Below are positions 1-6,938 of a stretch of DNA of 64,000 nucleotides, piece after piece. Position numbers and translations under genes: made by a program. The notes below the pieces were generated by a model. The model did no database searches, was not told the DNA's origin, and saw only the letters and a program-made list of their open reading frames with translations. Position 1 is the first letter of the stretch. Each line of letters begins with the position of its first letter. The DNA comes from CAIQIA01 sp945861105 (lineage in GTDB: Bacteria > Cyanobacteriota > Cyanobacteriia > PCC-6307 > Cyanobiaceae). The stretch spans positions 22,940-86,939 of the forward strand of contig CANLCC010000004.1 in NCBI GenBank assembly GCA_947488815.1, in the 5' to 3' direction.

Positions 1-75
1 ATCCAGGCGAGCCGGCCACAGCGACCGGGGCACCAAGTCTAGCGGTGGACGCCAGCGACACCACCAGCGGTGGTG

Positions 76-1536
76 TCAGATCGCCAGCGGCGCGGTCGGG
101 CGCTGGCCCATCACCCCGGCCGTCGTCTCGTACCGATGGGCCACCTGCAGCAGGCGCTCCTCCGCCAGCACCGGAGCCATCAGCTGCAGACCAATGGGCA
201 GCCCCTGGCTGTCGAAGCCACAGGGAACACTGATGGCCGGCAACCCCGCCAGATTGGCCGGGATGGTGAGCAGGTCAGCCAGGTAGAGGGCCAGGGGGTC
301 ATCGGCATGGTCGCCGGCCCTGAAGGCGGTGGTGGGAGCGGTCGGGGTGAGCAGCAGATCGACATCGGCGAAGGCCCGGTCAAAGTCCTGACGGATGAGG
401 GTCCGCACCTGCAGGGCTTTGCGGTAGAAGGCATCGACGTAGCCGGCGGAGAGGGCATAGGTGCCGATCAGAATCCGGCGCTGCACTTCAGCCCCGAACC
501 CCGAGGCCCGTGTCAGGGCCGTCATGGTGCCGAGGCTGTCCCCCCCCGGTTGCCGCAGGCCATATTTGACGCCGTCGTACCGGGCCAGGTTGGCGGAGGC
601 TTCCGAGGGGGCAATTACGTAGTAGGTGGCGATGCCGGCCTGGAAGCGGGGACAGCTCACGTCCACCAGTTCGCAGCCAAGACTCTGCAGATGATCGGCC
701 GCCCGCCGCACGGCCGCCTCGACCTCCGGGTCGAGGCCCTCGGCAAACGCTTCCCGCAGCAGACCGATGCGCATCCCCCGCAGATCTTCCCTGCCCAGGG
801 CCGCAAGATAGTCCGGCACCGGCACATCGAGGCTGGTGGCATCGAGGGGATCGTGGCCTGCGATCACCTGCAGCACCGCGGCTGCATCGGCGACGCTGCG
901 GGCAAACGGCCCCACCTGATCAAGGGAACTGGCGAACGCCACCAGGCCCCAGCGGCTCACCCGGCCGTAGGTGGGCTTGAGGCCCACCACGCCACAGAAA
1001 CTGGCGGGCTGGCGAATGGAGCCCCCGGTGTCGGATCCGAGGGCAACATCGCACTGGCCGGCAGCGACGGCCGCGGCACTGCCGCCGGAGCTTCCCCCCG
1101 GAACCCGCGCCGGGTCCCAGGGGTTGGCGGTCGGACCGAAGGCCGACGTCTCCGTGGTGCTGCCCATGGCGAACTCATCAAGGTTCGTCTTGCCGATGAG
1201 CACCGCGCCTGCGTCCCACAGCCGTCGGGTCACCGTCGCTTCGTAGGGGGGCACGAACGCCTCCAGCATGCGGCTGGCACAGGTGGTGCGTACACCGAGG
1301 GTGCAGAGGTTGTCCTTGACGGCCACCCCCACCCCGGTGAGGGGGGCCGGCGGTGCGCCGGTGGCCAGCTGGTCATCCAGCCGCCGGGCATCAAGCCGCG
1401 CCCGCTCAGGGGTGGGGCTGACGAAGGCATGCAGCGTGGGTTCGGTCTGCTCGAGACGCTGCAGCAGTCCATCGATGTGCTGTCCGACCGTCGTCGACCC
1501 CTCGCGCAGGGACGACATCCAGGCGTTGATCGCCAT
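76..1536 (-). CDS. gatA: Glutamyl-tRNA(Gln) amidotransferase subunit A
   Basis: Amidase subunit of GatCAB. It hydrolyses glutamine and supplies ammonia to convert Glu-tRNA(Gln) into Gln-tRNA(Gln) in the cytoplasm. The ~486-residue length is normal for GatA. The amidase signature is complete: a Lys in VAVKDNL near residue 74, the PGGSSGGSAAAVA loop near 147-158, and GSDTGGSIRQPASF near 167-180 carrying the nucleophile Ser. The ATG giving MAINAWMSSL is preferred over a TTG four codons upstream. It is the last gene of the minus-strand group that starts with trpD. A GACACCACC...GGTGGTGTC inverted repeat lies just past the stop, but without a T-tract. Confidence 0.97.
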   Translation of the reverse strand: MAINAWMSSLREGSTTVGQHIDGLLQRLEQTEPTLHAFVSPTPERARLDARRLDDQLATGAPPAPLTGVGVAVKDNLCTLGVRTTCASRMLEAFVPPYEATVTRRLWDAGAVLIGKTNLDEFAMGSTTETSAFGPTANPWDPARVPGGSSGGSAAAVAAGQCDVALGSDTGGSIRQPASFCGVVGLKPTYGRVSRWGLVAFASSLDQVGPFARSVADAAAVLQVIAGHDPLDATSLDVPVPDYLAALGREDLRGMRIGLLREAFAEGLDPEVEAAVRRAADHLQSLGCELVDVSCPRFQAGIATYYVIAPSEASANLARYDGVKYGLRQPGGDSLGTMTALTRASGFGAEVQRRILIGTYALSAGYVDAFYRKALQVRTLIRQDFDRAFADVDLLLTPTAPTTAFRAGDHADDPLALYLADLLTIPANLAGLPAISVPCGFDSQGLPIGLQLMAPVLAEERLLQVAHRYETTAGVMGQRPTAPLAI

Positions 1537-1587
1537 CGTGGATTCCAACCGTTCGAGCGACGCTATCAGCGCCCCGGCACCGTCGCC

Positions 1588-1842
1588 TCAGGCGGTCGGG
1601 GTGCCGTGCTCGATGGTCAGCGGTTCCCGGCGACGGGTGCGCAGGAGGCGGTGTTCCAGGACCGCCGGCCCCTCCTCGCGCAGGTCGGCAAGGATGGAGG
1701 GCAGGCAGGCCTCAAGGCTGGAACGGCGCACGTAGGGGCCGAACCAGTAGGTCACATCGGGCTGACGCGTGTCGATGCGGGCCCACCAGGCCACCCCCAG
1801 CAGGTTGGCGACGTCGCGGAAAGGCTGCTGGAGCAGGGCCAT
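1588..1842 (-). CDS. DUF1816 domain protein
   Basis: Small protein of about 84 residues. The core GVAWWARIDT...VTYWFGPYVRRSSLEA...ADLREEGP matches my memory of DUF1816, a cyanobacterial family loosely related to CpcD-type linker domains; the function is not established. The start is uncertain. The ATG giving MALLQQPF fits the family length. An ATG at 1923 would add 27 residues and overlap the end of rlmB by about 26 bases. Neither has a strong ribosome binding site. It sits between rlmB and gatA on the same strand and is probably co-transcribed. Confidence 0.8.
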   Translation of the reverse strand: MALLQQPFRDVANLLGVAWWARIDTRQPDVTYWFGPYVRRSSLEACLPSILADLREEGPAVLEHRLLRTRRREPLTIEHGTPTA

Positions 1843-1897
1843 GAAGGCAGCGGCTTGCTTGCCGCCATTGTGCCTGGCGAGGCCTTGGATGGGCGTG

Positions 1898-3457
1898 TCA
1901 GAACCGAATGTCCATGTCTTCATCTGCCGATGGGGCACGCTCGGGCTCGACCTCAACCTCGACCTCGACCTCGACGTCAACCTCGACCTCGACCTCAGCA
2001 GCAACCTCAGCAGCGACCTCAGCAGCGACCGTGCCCTCGGGCTGCGGCCGCCGCGCCAGCCGCACCAGGGCCGGGGCCGGATCCTGGCCGCGGATGGAGG
2101 CCATCCAGCCCCGGCGGGCAATCTCGTAGAGCAGCAGGGCCGAAGCCACCGACGCGTTGAGGCTGGGGGTGACGCCCCGCAGGGGAATGCGCACCAGCTG
2201 GTCGCAGTGGCGACGGGTCAGCAGGGACAGGCCGGCTCCCTCGGAACCGGTGACCACCACCAGGGGGCCCTGGAGATCGACCTCCCCCAGCGACACCGTG
2301 CCCTCCTCGGCCAGGCCCACCACCCGGAAGCCTTCCTCCCGCAGGGTTTCGAGGGCCCGATTGAGATTCACCACCCGGGCGACCGGGAGGTGCTCGAGGG
2401 CGCCGGCCGCCACCTTCGCGACCGAGCCCGTGAGACCTGCGGAACGCCGCTGGGGCAGCACCATCCCATGGGCCCCCAGCGCTTCGGCGCTGCGCACGAT
2501 CGCACCGACGTTGTGGGGATCGGTGACGCCGTCGAGGGCCACCAGCAGGGGGGCTTCATCCAGCTGGCGGCAGCCTGCCAGCAGTGTCTCCAGATCCAGG
2601 GTCTCGGCGGCGGCGGTCTGCAGCACGATTCCCTGATGCACGGCCCCGCCGCAGAGCTGCGCCAGGCGCGCCCAGGTCACTTCCTCCACCAGCACCCCAC
2701 CGGCCTTGGCTTCCCGCAGCAACTGCAGGAAACGGCTGCTGCAGCGCATCTCCGGCGTGCACCAGATGCGATGGATCGGTCGTCCGCTCTCCAGGGCCGC
2801 CAGGGCGGCGTGGCGGCCCCAGACCAGGTCATCGGCCATCGACGGCCCATGCTGTTCGGCCTCGCCCTGGGAAGGACCCTCCGGCGGCAGGGAGTCCGGG
2901 CGCGAGGGGTCCGGCCGTGAGCGGTCCGGGCCGCGGAACACCGGTCGACCGCGGCGATCACCCGCCAGCGGCCGCCCGGGCCGGGGAAAACGGTCGCCCC
3001 GATCAGGCCGATCGAACCGATCGAACCGGTCGAAGCGTTCTCGCCGGGCCGGGCGTTCCCCACGATCGCCGGCTTCATCGCGATCCGTGCGCTCGAACCG
3101 ATCCGTTCGCTCGAACCGATCCGTGCGCTCGAACCGCTGGGGGCGATCAAAGCGCTGCGGTCGGTCCACCCGGTTGAACCGGGCCGGTCGGCCCATGCGA
3201 TCTCCCCCCTGGGGGCGCCCGTAGCGGTCCTCGCGGTTGAAGCGGTCCTCACGGGGATAGCGGTCCTCACGGCTGAAACGCTCGTCCCGGTCGCTGCGGT
3301 CGGAACGGAAGGGGCGCTCAGGTCGATCACCCCCCTCAGGCCGATCGCGACGGTCAAAGCGTCGGGGAGGGGCCGGTGGTCGACCACCGGCCCCACGGGG
3401 TCGACCACCACGGGGGCCGCCGGGGCTGCGGGGGGTTCGGTCGGGACGGAAGGCCAT
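1898..3457 (-). CDS. rlmB: 23S rRNA (guanosine-2'-O-)-methyltransferase RlmB / TrmH family
   Basis: SpoU/TrmH-type 2'-O-methyltransferase predicted to modify 23S rRNA with SAM. The catalytic core, roughly residues 205-465, has the substrate-binding start VWGRHAALAALESGRP, then DGVTDPHNVGAIVRSAEALG, TGSEGAGLS and IPLRGVTPSLNASVASALLLYE-type knot motifs. It is flanked by two low-complexity arms. The ~200-residue N-terminal arm is rich in Arg, Asp, Phe and Gly and includes RFERTD repeats. The ~45-residue tail is Ala-Glu-Val then Glu-Val dipeptides. Usual family length is ~250, so about half this protein is extra. The start MAFRPDRTPRSPGG is chosen because the upstream extension overlaps the mini-RNase III gene. 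Confidence 0.92.
   Translation of the reverse strand: MAFRPDRTPRSPGGPRGGRPRGAGGRPPAPPRRFDRRDRPEGGDRPERPFRSDRSDRDERFSREDRYPREDRFNREDRYGRPQGGDRMGRPARFNRVDRPQRFDRPQRFERTDRFERTDRFERTDRDEAGDRGERPARRERFDRFDRFDRPDRGDRFPRPGRPLAGDRRGRPVFRGPDRSRPDPSRPDSLPPEGPSQGEAEQHGPSMADDLVWGRHAALAALESGRPIHRIWCTPEMRCSSRFLQLLREAKAGGVLVEEVTWARLAQLCGGAVHQGIVLQTAAAETLDLETLLAGCRQLDEAPLLVALDGVTDPHNVGAIVRSAEALGAHGMVLPQRRSAGLTGSVAKVAAGALEHLPVARVVNLNRALETLREEGFRVVGLAEEGTVSLGEVDLQGPLVVVTGSEGAGLSLLTRRHCDQLVRIPLRGVTPSLNASVASALLLYEIARRGWMASIRGQDPAPALVRLARRPQPEGTVAAEVAAEVAAEVEVEVDVEVEVEVEVEPERAPSADEDMDIRF
1945..2030. repeat. Hexamer/dodecamer tandem repeat inside rlmB
   Basis: Imperfect tandem repeat of a CCTCGA hexamer that passes into a CCTCAGCAGCGA dodecamer on the plus strand. 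On the coding (minus) strand it reads as AAEV units followed by EV/DV dipeptides in the RlmB tail. The period is a multiple of three, so length changes keep the frame. Confidence 0.85.
3081..3134. repeat. Three 18-bp tandem repeats inside rlmB
   Basis: Three copies of CGATCCGTGCGCTCGAAC, one carrying a G-to-T change, stand head to tail. They encode the hexapeptide RFERTD three times in the N-terminal arm of RlmB. Confidence 0.9.
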
Positions 3458-3491
3458 GGTCGGGACGACAGCAGGGAACCAGGCTCGTCCG

Positions 3492-3893
3492 TCAGAGGGG
3501 ACTGTCCGGCCTGTCGGCGGCAACGGCCGGATCGAGACAGCTCAGCAGCTCGTTCAGGCGCTCCGGATCGTGCAGGTGGAGCCAGCCCACCATTGTCTCA
3601 AATCCCGAGGCCCGGCCATAGATGGCCGGGTTCAGATGACGGGGGCGACGACCGGCGGCATTGCGACCCCGTCTGACCCATTCCCGTTCTTCCTCGCGCA
3701 GCAGCGGTTCGAGGCGCTCGAGGGCCAGGCTCTGGGCCTCGGCACGGACGCGGGCCACACCGGCATCGTGCAACCGGCGCGGACTTGCCATTTGTCGCAC
3801 CAGGTGCTGGCGCTGATGAAGTTCCCAGACCGCATCCCCCAGCCAGGCCAGCTGGGCGGGGCCAGGGCAGGGGTCAGGCGGCGCTGATGGCAC
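3492..3893 (-). CDS. mrnC: Mini-ribonuclease 3 (MrnC-type)
   Basis: RNase III catalytic domain without a dsRNA-binding domain. The family matures 23S rRNA ends. The signature LAWLGDAVWELHQRQHLV carries the conserved Asp of the RNase III motif, followed by RRGRNA...RHLNPAIYGRASGFETMVGWLHL, which holds the second acidic/Glu region. About 130 residues is normal. The start is unclear: a GTG at 3893 keeps overlap with the STAS gene to 20 bases, while an ATG at 3938 would overlap by 65. The two rRNA-processing genes mrnC and rlmB are adjacent on the same strand. Confidence 0.88.
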   Translation of the reverse strand: MPSAPPDPCPGPAQLAWLGDAVWELHQRQHLVRQMASPRRLHDAGVARVRAEAQSLALERLEPLLREEEREWVRRGRNAAGRRPRHLNPAIYGRASGFETMVGWLHLHDPERLNELLSCLDPAVAADRPDSPL

Positions 3894-4179
3894 CGAGGGC
3901 GGTGGGAAGGTCAGGCTGCAGATGCAGGAAAGCCTCAAGCCTCACCAGCTTCACGGTCTGCACGACGCGGCTGTTGCCGACGACCACGAACCGCCGGCCG
4001 GCCTCGTTGCACTGCTTGGCGATGGTGACCAGCGCTCCGAGGCCGGAGGAGTCGATGAAGTCGATGCGGCTCAGGTCGAACACCAGCGGCAGATCCCCGC
4101 TGGATCCGTGCTGTTCGATGAATTCACGGAACTGCCGCTCGGAATAGGCATCGAGCTGGCCTGTGAAATGCAGCAGCAC
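3874..4179 (-). CDS. STAS domain protein (anti-sigma factor antagonist type)
   Basis: Single STAS domain, the fold of SpoIIAA/RsbV anti-anti-sigma factors. The sequence shows FTGQLDAYSERQFREF, then the helix-1 region DLSRIDFIDSSGLGALV with the Ser that is phosphorylated in the family, and VVGNSRVVQTVKLVRLE. It probably works in a partner-switching pathway; no kinase or phosphatase partner lies nearby. The listed start is a GTG, but the frame stays open upstream and encodes a plausible TVSLRGGCEPQAGC segment. A perfect AGGAGG stands 9 bases before an in-frame ATC at 4242, so the true protein may be 21 residues longer (see findings). Confidence 0.85.
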   Translation of the reverse strand: MLLHFTGQLDAYSERQFREFIEQHGSSGDLPLVFDLSRIDFIDSSGLGALVTIAKQCNEAGRRFVVVGNSRVVQTVKLVRLEAFLHLQPDLPTALGAISAA

Positions 4180-4287
4180 GCAGCCGGCCTGAGGCTCGCA
4201 GCCGCCGCGGAGAGAGACGGTGAGTCGGGTCAGCTCGGTGATGGCTCCAGGCCTCCTGCGGTTGATGGCCCCGAAGGGCTCTCAAGT

Positions 4288-5424
4288 TTATCCGGGCTGA
4301 CGACGGCTGGCCATGAGTGCCACGAACCGACGGAAGTGATGATCCGCATCATGGGGGCCCGGTGAGGCCTCCGGGTGGTACTGAACGCCGAAGACCGGCT
4401 GGTGCAGCAGCTCGATGGCCGCCACGGTGCTGTCGTTGAGGTTGCGGTGGGTGATGGCCACCCGATCGAGGGGGAGACTGTCGGCATGGAGGGCGAAGCC
4501 GTGGTTCTGGCTGGTGATCTCCACCGGACCGCCGCCGCCGCCGCAGGGATGGTTCAGGCCCCGGTGGCCATAGCCGAGCTTGAAGGTGCTGCCCCCGAGG
4601 GCGAGGCCGAGGATCTGGTGGCCAAGGCAGATGCCGAACACCGGCAGGTCAGGCTGCACCAGCAGGTTGCGGGCAAGGCTGATGCCGTCGGCGACGGCGG
4701 CGGGGTCGCCGGGGCCGTTGGAGAGGAACACCCCCTCGGGCCGGTGGGCCAGCACCTCATCGAGGCTGCTGCCGGCAGGCAGCACCGTGACCCGGCAGCC
4801 ATGGGCCACGAGGCGCTCCAGGATCGCCCGCTTGATGCCGAAATCAATCGCCACCACGGCATAGGGGCGTTCGCCGGCACCAGGCTGGGGGCGCTGGTCG
4901 AAGCCGGCGGCCGTGAGCCGGTCCCAGACGTAGGGAGCTGGTGTGGTGACCCGCGAGGCCAGGTTGAGTCCTTCCATCGAAGGGGCGTCCTGGACCCGGC
5001 GCAGGAGGTCGGCGGGGTCGGCACCGTCGGTGCTGACGGCTCCATTGATGGCTCCGCCCTCCCGCAGCCGTCGCACCAGGGCACGGGTGTCGACACCCAC
5101 CAGCCCGACGACACCGTGGTCCCGCAGCCAGTCCTCCAGGGGCTGACGTGACCGCCAGCTGCTGGCACAGGGCGACAGTTCCCGGGCAATCACAGCCCGG
5201 GCCGCGGGCTGCTCTCCCTCCTGGTCATCGGCGTTGACACCGGTGTTGCCCAGTTCAGGAGCCGTGAAGGTGATCAGCTGCCCGGTGTAGCTGGGATCGG
5301 TGATCACCTCCTGATACCCGGTCATGCCGGTGTTGAACACCACCTCACCGATGGCGCAACCCCTGGCTCCGATCGCCCGGCCCCGCAGCACCAGACCGTC
5401 CGCCAGCACGAGAAGAGCGTCCAT
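4288..5424 (-). CDS. carA: Carbamoyl-phosphate synthase small subunit
   Basis: Glutamine amidotransferase subunit that feeds ammonia to CarB for carbamoyl phosphate, used for arginine and pyrimidines. The N-terminal CarA domain (ALLVLADGLVLRGRAIGA, then NTGMTGYQEVITDPSYTGQ) is followed by a class I GATase domain with the nucleophile in FGICLGHQILGLALGG and His/Glu in QYHPEASPGPHD. About 378 residues is normal. Start MDALLVLADG is preferred over a codon four residues upstream. The upstream gene trpD ends about 20 bases before, suggesting co-transcription. carB is separate, near 44-47 kb. Confidence 0.97.
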   Translation of the reverse strand: MDALLVLADGLVLRGRAIGARGCAIGEVVFNTGMTGYQEVITDPSYTGQLITFTAPELGNTGVNADDQEGEQPAARAVIARELSPCASSWRSRQPLEDWLRDHGVVGLVGVDTRALVRRLREGGAINGAVSTDGADPADLLRRVQDAPSMEGLNLASRVTTPAPYVWDRLTAAGFDQRPQPGAGERPYAVVAIDFGIKRAILERLVAHGCRVTVLPAGSSLDEVLAHRPEGVFLSNGPGDPAAVADGISLARNLLVQPDLPVFGICLGHQILGLALGGSTFKLGYGHRGLNHPCGGGGGPVEITSQNHGFALHADSLPLDRVAITHRNLNDSTVAAIELLHQPVFGVQYHPEASPGPHDADHHFRRFVALMASRRQPG

Positions 5425-5445
5425 CCGCCTCTGCACCCTCCAGCA

Positions 5446-6501
5446 TCATCCCTCAGGGCTGCGGAGCCAGTCGGCCAGTGCTCCGAAACGCTGCCATGGG
5501 GCACCGGCCGCCAGGCAGTCTCCGGCCAGATCGACCCCGCTGCGCCAGTCGCTGACCGCACCGGCAGCCCAGAGCACCAGGGCCGTGTTGAGCCGCACCG
5601 CGTCGGTCTGGGCCGCTGTGCCGTGACCCTCGAGCACCGCCTGCAGGATGGCGGCATTGGTGGCAAGGTCGCCGCCCGCCAGCTCGGCCGGACCTGCGGT
5701 CACCAGGCCCAGGGTCGCGGGGTCCAGCCGCTCCTCGCGCAGTTCACCGGCTTCAAGCAGCCAGAGCTGACTCGGCCCGGAGAGGGAGGCCTCGTCGAGA
5801 CCCCCATGGCCATGCACCACCACCGCCCGCTGCAGACCCAGCCGCTGCAGCGCCCCGGCCATGGGCTGGAGCAGGGACGGCCGGGCCACCCCCAGCACCT
5901 GGACTTCGGGCTGGAGCGGATTGACCAGGGGACCGAGCAGGTTGAACACCGTGCGCACCCCAAGGGTGCGGCGCAGGGCCGCCAGCCGGCCGAGGGCGGG
6001 ATGCCAGCCCGGTGCGAACAGGAAGGTCACCCCCAGCGTCTCCAGGGCCCCCAGCACCCTGGGGAGGGGCGCCGCCAGGTCGAGGCCAAGGGCCTCGAGC
6101 ACATCGGCCGATCCCACCCGGCCACTGGCGCTGCGGTTGCCGTGCTTGGCGATGGTCACCCCACAGGCGGCCGCGGTGAAGGCCACGGCCGTGGAGATGT
6201 TGAAACTGTCGGCCCCGTCACCCCCGGTGCCGCAGGTGTCCGCCAGGGGCAGGGCGGGCCGGGGTGACGGCAGGGGGGCCGCCCGACGCAGCACGGTGGC
6301 CATGGCCGCCAGTTCGACCGGGTCGGGGTCACGGCAACGCAGGGCCGCGAGGAAGGCACCGGTCTGGACGGGGGCGAGCCCGTCGGCGAGCCAGGCCTCC
6401 ATCAGCGCCGCGGCGGCGGCCGCATCGAGAGGCTGGCCCTCCAGCAGGCCATCGAGCAGGCGCGGCCAGGGCGGGGGGGTAGCGGTGGAGGCGCTGCTCA
6501 C
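5446..6501 (-). CDS. trpD: Anthranilate phosphoribosyltransferase
   Basis: Transfers the phosphoribosyl group of PRPP to anthranilate in tryptophan synthesis. The PRPP-binding loop DTCGTGGDGADSFNIST and the glycine/asparagine segment KHGNRSASGRVGSADVLEALG are intact, as is FLFAPGWHPALGRLAALRRTLG. About 351 residues is normal. The start is a GTG (MSSASTATPPPW). It is the first gene of a same-strand run with carA; other trp genes are not in the window. Confidence 0.97.
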   Translation of the reverse strand: MSSASTATPPPWPRLLDGLLEGQPLDAAAAAALMEAWLADGLAPVQTGAFLAALRCRDPDPVELAAMATVLRRAAPLPSPRPALPLADTCGTGGDGADSFNISTAVAFTAAACGVTIAKHGNRSASGRVGSADVLEALGLDLAAPLPRVLGALETLGVTFLFAPGWHPALGRLAALRRTLGVRTVFNLLGPLVNPLQPEVQVLGVARPSLLQPMAGALQRLGLQRAVVVHGHGGLDEASLSGPSQLWLLEAGELREERLDPATLGLVTAGPAELAGGDLATNAAILQAVLEGHGTAAQTDAVRLNTALVLWAAGAVSDWRSGVDLAGDCLAAGAPWQRFGALADWLRSPEG

Positions 6502-6551
6502 GGTCGCGGGGCAGGGTCCCCCCCAGGATGACGGTCAGCCCCCTGGGCCCG

Positions 6552-6890
6552 CTAGCCGTCTGCGGCGGCATCGGTGTCAAAGCCACTGCCGACGGCCTGG
6601 TCCCCCTGGGGGCGGCCCGGACGGAAGCCCCCCTGCCAGAGGGCACGGCAGCGGGCCTCAAGGGCGGCGCGGTCAAGACCCCAGTGGCCGATCGCCTTCA
6701 TCAGGTCCTGGCGCAGATCAGCGGCACCGGGAAAGCCGTCGTACCGAATCAGCAGCCGGGCGGCATCGACCAGATGATCGTCACCCGGTTGCTCCACCGC
6801 CAGCAGCCCATCGACGGTCTCGCGGTCGCTGGCATGGAGCGGATGGACCTGGTCCCGGTCGGCACCGGGATCGCGGGTGGGGGCAGCCAT
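6552..6890 (-). CDS. DUF3288 family protein
   Basis: Conserved cyanobacterial protein of unknown function, 112 residues. The segment DQVHPLHASDRETVDGLL, then LVDAARLLIRYDGFPGA and DLMKAIGHWGLDRAALEAR matches my memory of DUF3288. The real start is the ATG giving MAAPTRDPG; the frame stays open far upstream only because it runs antisense to the ABC transporter gene. The C-terminus is a variable tail. It is transcribed away from the ABC gene, with 48 bases between the two start codons. Confidence 0.85.
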   Translation of the reverse strand: MAAPTRDPGADRDQVHPLHASDRETVDGLLAVEQPGDDHLVDAARLLIRYDGFPGAADLRQDLMKAIGHWGLDRAALEARCRALWQGGFRPGRPQGDQAVGSGFDTDAAADG

Positions 6891-6938
6891 GGCCGACGGC
6901 GGAGCCTCCGTAGTTTGGGGCCGCCCCTGCGTCCAGCG

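Noticed and set aside
1..75. Gene at the left edge
   Set aside because: The 75 bases hold only an inverted repeat after gatA; no start or frame can be supported.
1940..3140. Short repeats in rlmB as a CRISPR or insertion
   Set aside because: Repeats are 6-18 bp, head to tail without spacers, in frame with the protein.
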